In this document: positions 44,432-52,918 of the stretch, one piece after another
Position numbering within the stretch: the stretch's first letter is position 1
Layout: every line of letters begins with the position of its first letter
Source: Chryseobacterium sp. PMSZPI
GTDB lineage: Bacteria; Bacteroidota; Bacteroidia; Flavobacteriales; Weeksellaceae
Direction of reading: 5' to 3'
DNA: 64,000 bases
Assembly: GCF_002835665.1 (NCBI RefSeq)
Contig: NZ_PIZV01000002.1
Span: forward strand, 115,097-179,096
Notes under the pieces: generated by a model
Database searches by the model: none
What the model saw: only the letters and a program-made list of their open reading frames with translations
What the model was told of the DNA's origin: nothing
Translations under genes and position numbers: made by a program

Positions 44432-45199
44432 TTACTTTTCATTAAGGTATGTTAAAATAAAGTCATTCAAAGCTTTTTTCTCATCATCATTGCCTTTATC
44501 ATCCATATGACCATGGTTAATTGAAGTAGATTGTATAATTATATGGTATTTTTTCTGTTCTTCTTCAGTAGGCAAAACACCTTCGTCGGCGGGGTAATCA
44601 TTAGAACGTAGTGAATAGATTTTAGGAATGGAAGTTCTCGGGAGAAACATTCTTCTGTTATCCATTGTAATGATTTTATAGACCAAATTAGGATGTTGAT
44701 TACCAAATAGAGCGACCATATCGCCACCGTTAGAGTGTCCGATTAAAGTAAGATGTTTATAATCAAGATTAGGATGGGTCTTTTTTAATTCATTCAAAAC
44801 AAACAAAATATTTTCAGAGCCGTTCTGCCAAAAAGGTCTTCTGACAATCTGAGGCTTTCCTTCCACAGGTATTAAAGCATCTGTAGGAAGTTCATGTTGA
44901 ATGCTTACTGTAAAATATCCTTTTGATGCCAGTTTTTTAGTTAAATAAGAGTAAATAAAATAATCACCGCCTTTATTCATACCATAACCATGGTTGAAAA
45001 TCACAAGTTGTTGATTGGGAATAGGTTTTTCGGTTTTTGGACTATAGAATGCCACCGGTATTTTGCGATGTCTGTTCGCATCAAATAAAGTTAAAGTGTC
45101 TAATTTTACTTCAGCATGGTCAGTCGCTACATTAGGCTTTACTGAACACTGTATTAAAAATAAAAAAAGCGTGGAAAAGGGAATGATCTTATATTTCAT
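44432..45199 (-). CDS. Alpha/beta-hydrolase lipoprotein
   Basis: A 255-residue envelope protein. The signal peptide ends in LIQCS (lipobox-like, Cys about 18). The alpha/beta-hydrolase core shows VIFNHGYGMNKGGDY (oxyanion region), the nucleophile elbow GHSNGG (Ser near 155) and a C-terminal NHGHMDD that can provide the catalytic His. Family members include esterases, lipases and dipeptidyl peptidases; the substrate is unknown. It is a single gene, separated from pncA by about 140 bp. Confidence 0.85.
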   Translation of the reverse strand: MKYKIIPFSTLFLFLIQCSVKPNVATDHAEVKLDTLTLFDANRHRKIPVAFYSPKTEKPIPNQQLVIFNHGYGMNKGGDYFIYSYLTKKLASKGYFTVSIQHELPTDALIPVEGKPQIVRRPFWQNGSENILFVLNELKKTHPNLDYKHLTLIGHSNGGDMVALFGNQHPNLVYKIITMDNRRMFLPRTSIPKIYSLRSNDYPADEGVLPTEEEQKKYHIIIQSTSINHGHMDDKGNDDEKKALNDFILTYLNEK

Positions 45200-45337
45200 G
45201 GTTGATATTTATAACCACAAAAATGCAAAAAACTTCAGAAAAAAAAATCATAGGATCTTCACACTGATAAAAGCTTGAAAATCCTATGAAAATTATAAAA
45301 AGAATTCGATTTCGTAAGGAGTCACAAAATTGTAATG

Positions 45338-45943
45338 TTAACCTAAGACAGTTACTCCTTTTTCGATCATTTCGTAAATTGCATCCCTTCCATTATCCGG
45401 TTTTACGTTGACAGCACGTGTTCCGTTGAAGTGAAGGCAAGTAATATATCCATTCGCTACCGCATCCAATGCTGTGAATTTTACACAATAATCCATTGCC
45501 AGACCTACGATCTCTACAAGTTGGATATCGTGGTATTTTAAGAAATCATCCAATCCGGTTTTCACAAAGTGGTTGTTATCTTGAAAACCACTGTAGCTGT
45601 CGATTTCGATATTTTTCCCTTTTTGAATAATATGAGTTACTTTATTTTGATTGAGATCCTTATGGAATTCTGCTCCAAAAGTTCCCTGTACACAATGATC
45701 CGGCCACATAAATTGTGGAATACCATTTAAAATAATACTTTCTCCAACATTTCTACCATTGCTGCTTGCAAAACTTTTATGCCCGGCAGGGTGCCAGTCT
45801 TGTGTTAAGACGATCTGGTCATATTCGTTTTCTTCCATTAGGAGATTGATGTAGGGAATAATCTCATTAGATCCGGGAACTGCAAGTGCTCCACCTTCAC
45901 AAAAATCATTCTGGACATCGACTATTATTAACGCTTTTTTCAT
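45338..45943 (-). CDS. pncA: Nicotinamidase
   Basis: A 201-residue cytoplasmic enzyme that deamidates nicotinamide to nicotinate for NAD recycling. Catalytic Asp is in LIIVDVQNDFCEGGAL (Asp9/Asp13 region), metal-ligand Asp/His are in TQDWHPAGHKSFA, the catalytic lysine is in IQKGKNIEIDSYSGF and the nucleophilic Cys is in EIVGLAMDYCVKFTALDA. Length and order match bacterial PncA. It is divergent from the bacillithiol operon, with a 110-bp region between them that contains an inverted repeat. Confidence 0.95.
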   Translation of the reverse strand: MKKALIIVDVQNDFCEGGALAVPGSNEIIPYINLLMEENEYDQIVLTQDWHPAGHKSFASSNGRNVGESIILNGIPQFMWPDHCVQGTFGAEFHKDLNQNKVTHIIQKGKNIEIDSYSGFQDNNHFVKTGLDDFLKYHDIQLVEIVGLAMDYCVKFTALDAVANGYITCLHFNGTRAVNVKPDNGRDAIYEMIEKGVTVLG

Positions 45944-45992
45944 ATTTAGATTTCTCGAATTTTTGATAAATTTACAAAACTAATCCACAAAA

Positions 45993-46022
45993 ATTTGTCC
46001 AAAACTGAATTATCGGACAAAT
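45993..46022. promoter_or_regulatory. Inverted repeat ATTTGTCC-N14-GGACAAAT between pncA and the bacillithiol operon
   Basis: The 8-bp arms are perfect reverse complements with a 14-nt spacer. It lies in the divergent promoter region, 31 bp before the yfiT-type ATG and 49 bp before pncA. It may be an operator for either gene; a Crp/Fnr regulator is encoded at the end of the rightward operon. Confidence 0.45.
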
Positions 46023-46053
46023 CGGCAATATTTAAAAATTAAAACCCTGAAGA

Positions 46054-46590
46054 ATGAGTGATTTAGAGAACAAAAAATTTCCAATAGGACAGTTTGAAGC
46101 ACCGGAACATATCAATGACACTACCTTGGATGCTTATATTAAAGTGATCAAAGATTTTCCCGGGAGACTAAAGAATCTCATTGAACACTTTACGGATGAA
46201 CAATTGGATACTCCTTACAGAGAAGGTGGATGGACAGTAAGACAGCTTGTTAATCACTTATCAGATAGCCATATGAATAGTTTTATTCGATTTAAATTAG
46301 CGCTTACAGAAGATAATCCAACAATAAAGCCTTATGACGAAGCCAAATGGGCAGAACTTCAGGATAGTTTTCATATGCCTGTAAAACCTGCTATGAGAAT
46401 GCTGAAGGGGACTCACCAGAGATGGGTGACTCTTCTTAAAAGTCTTACGAATAAACAATTTGAAAGAACTTTCCATCATCCTGAGCATAATAAAAATTAT
46501 AATTTAAGAGACAGTCTGGCCCTGTATGTCTGGCATTGTAACCACCATTTTGCCCATATTGAAAATCTGAAGAAAGAGAAAGGTTGGTAA
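46054..46590 (+). CDS. YfiT/BstA-type bacillithiol transferase (DinB family)
   Basis: A 178-residue metal-dependent enzyme of the DinB/YfiT group. The metal-binding His pattern is in WTVRQLVNHLSDSHMNSF (first His near 66) and YVWHCNHHFAHIENL (the last pair), and FPIGQFEAPEHI is the typical N-terminal strip of these proteins. The close family conjugates bacillithiol to electrophiles such as fosfomycin or epoxides. It is followed, with overlap, by DUF1569 and YtxJ genes, which strengthens the thiol link. Confidence 0.88.
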   Translation: MSDLENKKFPIGQFEAPEHINDTTLDAYIKVIKDFPGRLKNLIEHFTDEQLDTPYREGGWTVRQLVNHLSDSHMNSFIRFKLALTEDNPTIKPYDEAKWAELQDSFHMPVKPAMRMLKGTHQRWVTLLKSLTNKQFERTFHHPEHNKNYNLRDSLALYVWHCNHHFAHIENLKKEKGW

Positions 46591-47045
46591 GAAAAATTCT
46601 TAATGATCCGATATATTATAAGGAAATTGTAGACAGAATTTCCGGACTTTCTGAAAACTCCTCAGGAAAATGGGGATGTATGAATGTCTGTCAAATGCTA
46701 AAACACTGCGATCTTGTACTTCAGGTAGCCTTGAAAAAAATAGAACTTCCACACATTAATGTCCTCTTTAGGACGATAGGAGCCATTACTAAAGTAGAAA
46801 TGTATGTTTTCAATAACGGAATTCCAAGAAACATGCCTACTTTTCAAAAACTAATTGTTAATTTTGAGTGTGATTTTGATGAATCAAAAACCAATCTGCT
46901 GAAAACGCTGGAGGAATTTCGGATAACTTGTGAAAACAAAAAATTGCCGGAGAACCACAGATTATTCGGAAACATGACTGAAAAAGACTGGACATTTTTA
47001 GAATATAAACATCTTGATCATCATTTAAAACAATTTAATGTATGA
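46584..47045 (+). CDS. DUF1569 family protein with TTG start
   Basis: A 153-residue DinB-like helical protein: KWGCMNVCQMLKHCDLVLQ and the C-terminal TEKDWTFLEYKHLDHHLKQFNV keep the His-rich core of DUF1569. A paralogue lies at 34366-34818. The start appears to be TTG at 46584, overlapping the upstream stop by 7 bp, with agagaaagg a few bases before it; no ATG lies near the expected N-terminus. The position inside a bacillithiol operon suggests a role in thiol chemistry, which is an inference. Confidence 0.82.
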   Translation: MVRKILNDPIYYKEIVDRISGLSENSSGKWGCMNVCQMLKHCDLVLQVALKKIELPHINVLFRTIGAITKVEMYVFNNGIPRNMPTFQKLIVNFECDFDESKTNLLKTLEEFRITCENKKLPENHRLFGNMTEKDWTFLEYKHLDHHLKQFNV

Positions 47046-47419
47046 GTTTTTTTGATAAAATATTTGGCGGAAAAAATGAGGCCCCTGATCAAAAACATTT
47101 TTGGAAAAAAATAGAATCTGAAGAAGACCTGGCAAAAGCTATAGAGCATTCTTATGAACATAAAATAGCAGTGTTCAAACATTCAACAAGCTGCTTTATC
47201 AGCAGAACTGTATTGAAGAACTTTGAAAAAGAAGTTGAACATTCGGATCAGCCGGTAGAGGTATATTATCTGGATTTATTGGCCTATAGACCAATTTCGA
47301 ATAAAATTGCCGAAGACCTTGGAATAAGACATGAAAGTCCACAACTGATTGTCATTGAAAACGGAAAACCTGTTAATAGCGCGTCACACCAGGATATCTC
47401 TTTAAGCCAGATTGTATAA
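47042..47419 (+). CDS. ytxJ: YtxJ-type monothiol bacilliredoxin-like protein
   Basis: A 125-residue thioredoxin-fold protein. The FKHSTSCFISRTVL segment near 45-58 is the signature of YtxJ, where a single Cys (no CxxC) acts in bacillithiol-dependent reduction of mixed disulfides. YDLGIRHESPQLIVIENGK is the cis-Pro region. It overlaps the DUF1569 gene by 4 bp and the Crp gene by 1 bp, so all four genes form one operon. YtxJ is regarded as part of the bacillithiol system; its exact partner is unknown. Confidence 0.9.
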   Translation: MSFFDKIFGGKNEAPDQKHFWKKIESEEDLAKAIEHSYEHKIAVFKHSTSCFISRTVLKNFEKEVEHSDQPVEVYYLDLLAYRPISNKIAEDLGIRHESPQLIVIENGKPVNSASHQDISLSQIV

Positions 47420-48015
47420 TGAAGAATATTAATAATTATTTAGCCAAAGTATTGAATGTTCCTCTTCAAAATGTGAACACATGTAGCCTGCATTATGAAG
47501 TAAAGAAAATTCCTAAAAACCAGTTTCTTCTTCAATATGGTGAGATCTGCAGGCATATCTTTTTTGTTGAAAAAGGGCTTCTCAAGATGTATTCTATAGA
47601 TAAAAACGGAAAAGAACATATTATACAATTTGCTCCTGAAAGTTGGTTGATTTCGGACCGTAGCAGTCTTTATTTTAACGAAAAATCAAACTATTATATA
47701 GAAGCTGTGGAGGATTCGGAAGTATTATTTCTTCACCCTGACTTTTTTAATAAGCTGGTAGAACAATTCCCCAATAGTATTGAAAGAAGTGATTTTCTTT
47801 TACAGAAGCATATCAGAAGCCTTCAGAACAGAATAAATTCTTTATTGGGTGAGACGGCGGAAGAAAGGTATATGAAATTCATTAAAATGTATCCTGATTT
47901 ACTATTGCGAGTTCCCCAGTGGATGATTGCATCTTATCTGGGTATTACGCCTGAAAGTTTGAGTAGGGTAAGAAAAGAATTGGCAAGGAAAAATTTCGTT
48001 CCGGATAAAAAATAA
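47419..48015 (+). CDS. Crp/Fnr family transcriptional regulator
   Basis: A 198-residue regulator. Residues about 30-120 form a cyclic-nucleotide-binding-like beta-roll (GEICRHIFFVEKGLLKMYSID, APESWLISDRSSL). The C-terminal part has a winged-helix HTH (PQWMIASYLGITPESLSRVRKEL). The N-terminal region keeps no Fnr-type Cys cluster. It is the last gene of the bacillithiol operon, so it may control thiol or redox stress genes, including its own operon. Effector is unknown. Confidence 0.9.
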   Translation: MKNINNYLAKVLNVPLQNVNTCSLHYEVKKIPKNQFLLQYGEICRHIFFVEKGLLKMYSIDKNGKEHIIQFAPESWLISDRSSLYFNEKSNYYIEAVEDSEVLFLHPDFFNKLVEQFPNSIERSDFLLQKHIRSLQNRINSLLGETAEERYMKFIKMYPDLLLRVPQWMIASYLGITPESLSRVRKELARKNFVPDKK

Positions 48016-48146
48016 AAAGGTTGGAAGATGGGAGATGGAGGCTAAAAGTTCTATTACACATAAAACAACTGATGTCTTTATTATCTCAATAAGAACTCAC
48101 TAAAGATATCCTTAAGACTACTATAACTTCCATCTTCCTTACTTCA
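48016..48146. repeat. Weak copy (D) of the dispersed hairpin repeat
   Basis: aaggttggaagatgggagatggagg at the left and ataacttccatcttccttacttc at the right are partial reverse complements and resemble the ends of copies A-C. The interior is diverged. It lies between the convergent stops of the Crp and MocR genes. Confidence 0.45.
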
Positions 48147-49560
48147 AATCGATCCTTTTGGCAAGCTGGCCAACTTCTTTAAGCCTGGTCTGTGTTTCTT
48201 CCGACCATGGGAGTCCAAAGCATAGCCTCATACAATTTTCAAACTGGTCCTGAAAAGTAAACATTCTTCCGGGAGCAAGACTTATATTTTGCTTGATTGC
48301 TAAATCATAAAGCTCGGTAGTGCGAATGTTTTTATCAAATTCTACCCATAATGATAAACCACCTTGTGGTCGACTGGTTTTTGTTCCTTCCGGAAAAGAT
48401 TCAGCTATAGTCTGTACATAGTTTTGAAAATTACTTTGCAATGTTTTACGAAGTTGCTGAAGGTGTTTTTCATATTTACCCGATTTCATAAAATTGGCAA
48501 CGGCTTCATTCACAATCGAAATAGATGAAGTGGAATGCAAAAGTTTAAGCTTTAAAATTTTATCTTTATATTTTCCGGGAGCAATCCAGCCTACACGGTA
48601 TCCGGGAGCCAGTGTTTTAGAAATGGAATTGCAATACAATACGTTGCCGTCTTTATCAAAGGACTTACAACATTTTGGGCGAGTTGCCCCAAAATAAAGA
48701 TCACCATAAACATCATCTTCAATCAATGGGATATTATTTTCCGACAATATTTTCACAATTTCTTTTTTGTTTTCATCAGGCATACAGCTTCCCAAGGGTG
48801 AATTAAAGTTAGGAATCAACAGACATAAGTTTATTTGAGGAATTACTTTTTTTAAAGCTTCAATTTCAATTCCGGTAGTGGGGTGTGTCGGAATTTCCAG
48901 CACTTTTAAACCTAATCCGTTGGCTAATTGTAAAATTCCGGGATAACATGGGCTTTCAATAGCAATGGTATCACCAGGTTTTCCTAAAGCCATTAAGCAG
49001 AATGATAGAGCATTCATCCCACCATTAGTGGTTACGATGTCATTTTCATTGAGATTTCCGCCCCATTGTAATGAGCGTATGGCAATCATTCTTCTTAATT
49101 TCAAATTTCCCTGAAGTTCTTCATATTCTGTTCCGCCTTCCTTTAATTCGCGAATGGCATGTACAATTTCTTTTTTTAGTTTAGCTTGTGGTAAAAGATC
49201 TCCTGATGGAATTCCGATAGAGAAAAAAGTAAGATCTTTTCGACCCATATTCTCATAGACTTTACTGATCAACTCATTGGGTTCATCATTATTTGCGATT
49301 AAAGAAGGATTGCTTACTTCTGGAAGTGGAAGTTTAACAGATAATAACTGACTTACAAAATAACCGGATTGTGGTTTCGATTCCACCAAAGATTGAGATT
49401 CGAGTTCGAGGAAAACACGTTTGGCTGTATTCATGCTTACCTGGTGCTCCTGGCACAACATTCTTACTGAAGGAAGCTTGTCTCCAGCTTTTAAAATTCC
49501 ATTCCTGATCTGACCGGCAATGCCTTCGGCTATCTCTGTGTATAAAAATTCTTTACTCAT
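48139..49560 (-). CDS. MocR/PdxR-type regulator (GntR HTH plus aminotransferase domain)
   Basis: A 473-residue fusion. Residues 1-75 form a GntR-type winged helix (GDKLPSVRMLCQEHQVSMNTAKRVFLELE). The rest is a fold-type I aminotransferase domain: NGGMNALSFCLMALGKPGD, IPNFNSPLG (with the PLP contact), YGDLYFG and SISKTLAPGYRVGWIAPG with the PLP-binding Lys. Family members sense PLP or amino acids and do not normally transaminate. It is divergent from an EamA transporter gene starting 97 bp away and probably controls it. Confidence 0.93.
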   Translation of the reverse strand: MSKEFLYTEIAEGIAGQIRNGILKAGDKLPSVRMLCQEHQVSMNTAKRVFLELESQSLVESKPQSGYFVSQLLSVKLPLPEVSNPSLIANNDEPNELISKVYENMGRKDLTFFSIGIPSGDLLPQAKLKKEIVHAIRELKEGGTEYEELQGNLKLRRMIAIRSLQWGGNLNENDIVTTNGGMNALSFCLMALGKPGDTIAIESPCYPGILQLANGLGLKVLEIPTHPTTGIEIEALKKVIPQINLCLLIPNFNSPLGSCMPDENKKEIVKILSENNIPLIEDDVYGDLYFGATRPKCCKSFDKDGNVLYCNSISKTLAPGYRVGWIAPGKYKDKILKLKLLHSTSSISIVNEAVANFMKSGKYEKHLQQLRKTLQSNFQNYVQTIAESFPEGTKTSRPQGGLSLWVEFDKNIRTTELYDLAIKQNISLAPGRMFTFQDQFENCMRLCFGLPWSEETQTRLKEVGQLAKRIDLK

Positions 49561-49657
49561 ATTTTTTTAACTGTGCTCATGCAAATATACAAAACTGATA
49601 CTGTGTTTATTTATTTTTCCTTTCTAATTTTGCTCCATAGAATTAAAACTTAAAAAA

Positions 49658-50542
49658 ATGATGACAAATACAATTACGAAAGATCAGGCAGTAAGCGGAT
49701 GGATCAATGGTTTCATAGGAGTATTGCTTTTTAGTGGTTCAATGCCTGCAACAAAGCTGGCTGTAATGGAAATGGATCCTATATTTGTAACCATTGCCCG
49801 TGCTGTGATTGCAGGAGTATTAGCACTTTCGGTCTTATTGATATATAAAGAAAAACGTCCTGCTAAAAATCAAATATTTTCATTGGCTTTGGTGGCTATC
49901 GGATGTGTTATTGGATTTCCATTGCTTTCTTCTTTAGCATTGCAGTACCTTACTTCAGCACATTCCATTGTATTTTTGGGAATGCTTCCTCTGGCAACTG
50001 CTGTTTTTGGTGTATTCCGTGGAGGAGAAAGACCACATCCTGTATTTTGGTTCTTTTCAATTATCGGAAGTCTTTTGGTAATCGGATATGCAGTTTCACA
50101 AGGAATCTCTGCGTCTCCGATAGGAGATATTCTAATGCTTTTAGCCGTAATCCTTTGTGGACTTGGGTATGCAGAAGGTGCTAAGCTTTCTAAAACATTA
50201 GGGGGATGGCAGGTAATTTCCTGGGCATTAGTTTTATCTTTACCTATTATGCTACCGCTGTTTTTTATTTATTTTCCAACGAATCTGGAAACTGTAAGCT
50301 TTAAGGGATGGTTTGGATTAGGATATATTTCCTTATTCAGTATGTTTATAGGATTTATATTTTGGTATAAAGGATTAGCTCAGGGCGGAATCACTTCTGT
50401 AGGACAACTTCAGTTATTACAGCCATTTTTTGGATTAGCATTGGCTGCTTATCTCCTTCATGAGCCGGTAAGCATTGGAATGCTCGGTATTACCGTAGGT
50501 GTGATTTTGTGTGTTGTAGGAACGAAAAAATTTGCGAAATAA
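49658..50542 (+). CDS. EamA/DMT family transporter
   Basis: A 294-residue inner-membrane protein with about ten transmembrane helices in two EamA repeats (about 15-145 and 155-290). It starts NGFIGVLLFSGSMPATKLAV, followed by DPIFVTIARAVIAGVLALS, and the second repeat begins near GDILMLLAVILCGLGYAEGAKLS. DMT exporters move small metabolites such as amino acids or pyridoxal-like compounds. The substrate is unknown, but the neighbouring MocR regulator often points to amino-acid or vitamin B6 control. Confidence 0.9.
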   Translation: MMTNTITKDQAVSGWINGFIGVLLFSGSMPATKLAVMEMDPIFVTIARAVIAGVLALSVLLIYKEKRPAKNQIFSLALVAIGCVIGFPLLSSLALQYLTSAHSIVFLGMLPLATAVFGVFRGGERPHPVFWFFSIIGSLLVIGYAVSQGISASPIGDILMLLAVILCGLGYAEGAKLSKTLGGWQVISWALVLSLPIMLPLFFIYFPTNLETVSFKGWFGLGYISLFSMFIGFIFWYKGLAQGGITSVGQLQLLQPFFGLALAAYLLHEPVSIGMLGITVGVILCVVGTKKFAK

Positions 50543-50628
50543 TTAAAAATAAAGCATTATGACTTAAATCATAAACATTTGGTTTCATAATAGTCTACTT
50601 TTGAATTATCACTGCAAAATAGATTATT

Positions 50629-50877
50629 ATGAAACTTACCATGTCATTAATGTTTATAGGAGTTTTTGTCCTTAGCTGTAAAAAAGAAGTACGTACTGAG
50701 CGATCGGTCACTACAGATAGTATCATTATGGATACTGTAAGGACGGATACCACAACCCATGCTGCTCCTATGCCTTCTCCGGCCCGATCAGATACAATGC
50801 ATAGAAAAGATAGTATTTCTTCTAAAAAACAGAAAGATACTATTAAAATATCCAAAAATAAAAAAAATAAAAAATAA
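50629..50877 (+). CDS. Small lipoprotein, Ser/Thr/Lys-rich
   Basis: An 82-residue protein with the signal MKLTMSLMFIGVFVLSCKK (lipobox VLSC, Cys 17). The mature part is low complexity, with many Asp/Thr/Ser in its middle and a Lys-rich end (ISKNKKNKK). It is likely a surface or periplasmic lipoprotein with no known role. It is followed by a strong terminator and is a single transcript. Another frame on the opposite strand is open but has no signal. Confidence 0.7.
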   Translation: MKLTMSLMFIGVFVLSCKKEVRTERSVTTDSIIMDTVRTDTTTHAAPMPSPARSDTMHRKDSISSKKQKDTIKISKNKKNKK

Positions 50878-50900
50878 AGTTTATCCATCATATCTGCAAA

Positions 50901-50938
50901 AAAAACCTGTTTTCGCTTTATGGAAAACAGGTTTTTTT
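50901..50938 (+). terminator. Terminator of the small lipoprotein gene
   Basis: AAAAAACCTGTTTTC (50901-50915) pairs with GAAAACAGGTTTTTT (50924-50938) over an 8-nt loop. It lies 24 bp after the stop codon. Confidence 0.9.
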
Positions 50939-51179
50939 ATCTTTTAAGGTATTCTGTTGATGATAATGTAATTTATTATTAAAAATTATTAAAAATAAAA
51001 TAATTTTGATAAAAAAATAATACTTATAAAATGAAAACTATTTAAAATTGATAAAAAAATTAACCATATTTAACTTTTTAAATAATAATCAAGGCTCGGT
51101 ATTTGCATGTTATAGAAAGCATCCCAATGATATTTTTACTAAGACTAAGAAGAAGAAAACAACACCAAGAACAATTATT
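50939..51179. other. AT-rich leader of the first Crp gene
   Basis: About 240 very AT-rich bases, part of a 300-base gap. A TAATTTTG box at 51001-51008 fits a -7 element but lacks a TTG at the right distance. An open frame begins within this region and joins the Crp frame; I place the start at 51180 by comparison with the paralogue. Confidence 0.45.
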
Positions 51180-51776
51180 ATGGTTATCAATGAAAATATT
51201 TTACGTTCAGCGGGAGCAGAAACGAGAGATTATAAACCTACAGAAAACCTTTTCTGCGAAGGAGATTCCCCCCATTATTACTACCAGATTATTACAGGGG
51301 AAGTAAAACTAAACAATTATAATGAAGACGGAAAAGAGTTTATTCAAAATTTGCTATTTGAAGGACAAAGCTGTGGCGAATCTGTTCTTTTTATAGACAA
51401 ACCTTATCCGATGAATGCTGAAGCAATTACAGAATGTAGTGTTTTAAGACTTCATAAATCTAATTTTTTAAAATTATTGAAAGAATCGCCGGAATTATAC
51501 ATGAAGGTCAGTAGTTTTTTATCTGAACGCCTTTATTATAAATTTGTAATGATGTTGAATATTTCTTCCCAGCACCCTTTTACAAGACTAAAAGGTCTTA
51601 TGGATTATCTTAAAAGTTTTCAGGAAGATGTAGATCCATATTCTTTTACGGTTCCATTAACGAGGCAACAGATGGCTAGTCTTACAGGTATTTGTGTGGA
51701 AACGGTTATAAGGACCATTAAACATATGGAAAGAGATAAAATTGTCAGAATTGAGAATCGTAAAATTTTATATTAA
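51180..51776 (+). CDS. Crp/Fnr family regulator (paralogue 1)
   Basis: A 198-residue regulator. The beta-roll reads FCEGDSPHYYYQIITGEVKL and LLFEGQSCGESVLFIDKPYP; the HTH reads LTRQQMASLTGICVETVIRT near 170. The ATG at 51180 aligns with its paralogue at 52082; upstream frame extension is basic and low-complexity. It shares the block VKLNNYNEDGKEFI and the C-terminal NRKILY with that paralogue. Both lie upstream of the stress gene block. The effector is not known. Confidence 0.9.
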   Translation: MVINENILRSAGAETRDYKPTENLFCEGDSPHYYYQIITGEVKLNNYNEDGKEFIQNLLFEGQSCGESVLFIDKPYPMNAEAITECSVLRLHKSNFLKLLKESPELYMKVSSFLSERLYYKFVMMLNISSQHPFTRLKGLMDYLKSFQEDVDPYSFTVPLTRQQMASLTGICVETVIRTIKHMERDKIVRIENRKILY

Positions 51777-52081
51777 TCCATCCGTTGTACATGTTGAGGT
51801 AAAATCACCTGAGCTCTGGGTAAGGAAGTATGGTAAATAGGTTGGAAGCTGGGATTTACTTTCAGTTGTAAAGACTGACAGCCTATTACATCATTACTTT
51901 TTGCCTGAGAATTAATAAAAGAAATGAATAGTTATTCTTTATGGCCTTCATCACTTCCAGCTCCCGGCTTCAAAACCACTTTACTTCAAGCTGGCGTTAA
52001 AATATCAAAATGCACAACAGGTATTAAGCCAGTTTTAAATATTGAATTTTACGGTTTTTTCTATTAAAAAGAACAACGTTT
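51777..52081. other. Spacer between the two Crp genes, mostly a hairpin repeat
   Basis: About 300 bases dominated by dispersed repeat copy C (51839-51977), followed by about 100 AT-rich bases that should hold the second gene's promoter. I see no coding frame. Confidence 0.5.
51839..51977 (-). repeat. Dispersed hairpin repeat, copy C (inverted orientation)
   Basis: The left end aggttggaagctgggatttactttcagtt is the reverse complement of the right end of copy A (aactgaaagtaacctccagcttccaac). The right end cacttccagctcccggcttcaaa pairs with it. It lies between the two Crp genes. Confidence 0.68.
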
Positions 52082-52696
52082 ATGAAAACGATAAGCTGCA
52101 TGAATATCGACGTAAATCTTCTGTACTCATTGGGTGCAGAAGATAAAATGTATAAAAAGAAAGAAATGATTTTTAAAGAAGGAGATTATGCATTTTATTA
52201 TTTTCAGATCGTTAGAGGAAAAGTTAAGCTTAATAATTATAATGAAGACGGAAAAGAGTTTATCCACAATATTTTAGGAAAAAATCAAAGTTTTGGCGAT
52301 CCGCTTATTTTTCTGAATCAGCCTTATCCTATGAATGCTATATGTCTTGAAGCTTCGGAAATTATAAGATTGCCAAAAGACCATTTTATAAAAATGCTTG
52401 AAGAGCATCCTCATATTTCTTTGGAAATGAATGCCTGTTTTTCGCAACAAGTCTATTATAAATTGATGATGATGCAAAGTATGGCTTCACAAAATCCGAT
52501 TTTGCGTTTGAAAGCACTTCTTGACTATCTTAAAAGTTTTCATGGTGGAGATTGTAATAGCTGCTTCGAATTGGAAATGACAAGGCAACAAATTGCAAAT
52601 CTGACAGGATTACGTGTTGAAACTGTTATTCGTACTTTAAAAAAAATGGAAAAAGAAGGCAGTATTCAATTAAAAAACAGAAAAATTTTATATTAA
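52082..52696 (+). CDS. Crp/Fnr family regulator (paralogue 2)
   Basis: A 204-residue regulator and paralogue of the gene at 51180. The sensing beta-roll has FKEGDYAFYYFQIVRGKVKLNNYNEDGKEF (motif shown in parts) and NQSFGDPLIFLNQPYP. The HTH is TRQQIANLTGLRVETVIRTLKKME near the C-terminus, with ending NRKILY. A second possible start lies 18 bp downstream (Met7). It is separated from paralogue 1 by a hairpin repeat, so a local duplication followed by repeat insertion is likely. Control of the stress block is inferred from position only. Confidence 0.9.
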   Translation: MKTISCMNIDVNLLYSLGAEDKMYKKKEMIFKEGDYAFYYFQIVRGKVKLNNYNEDGKEFIHNILGKNQSFGDPLIFLNQPYPMNAICLEASEIIRLPKDHFIKMLEEHPHISLEMNACFSQQVYYKLMMMQSMASQNPILRLKALLDYLKSFHGGDCNSCFELEMTRQQIANLTGLRVETVIRTLKKMEKEGSIQLKNRKILY

Positions 52697-52918
52697 TATT
52701 GATCAACATGACTCAGGTCATAAAAAAGTGAGTTATTCAAAACGTACATTTGAAATATCAATTTTCAAGACAATTCTTTAAACCTTATTAAAAAGGAACG
52801 AAAAAAAAGCATTTAGCTTTTAAGCTCAATTTGAAATTACCGACTCCAACCCATTGCCGTCTAATACTAGTCTCGGGCTGCAATACATCACTAAATATTA
52901 ATAATAAAAAATTCAGTT

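Noticed and set aside
51048..51179. Upstream extension of the first Crp gene
   Set aside because: The paralogue aligns from Met at 51180; the upstream part is basic, low complexity and lies in the promoter region.
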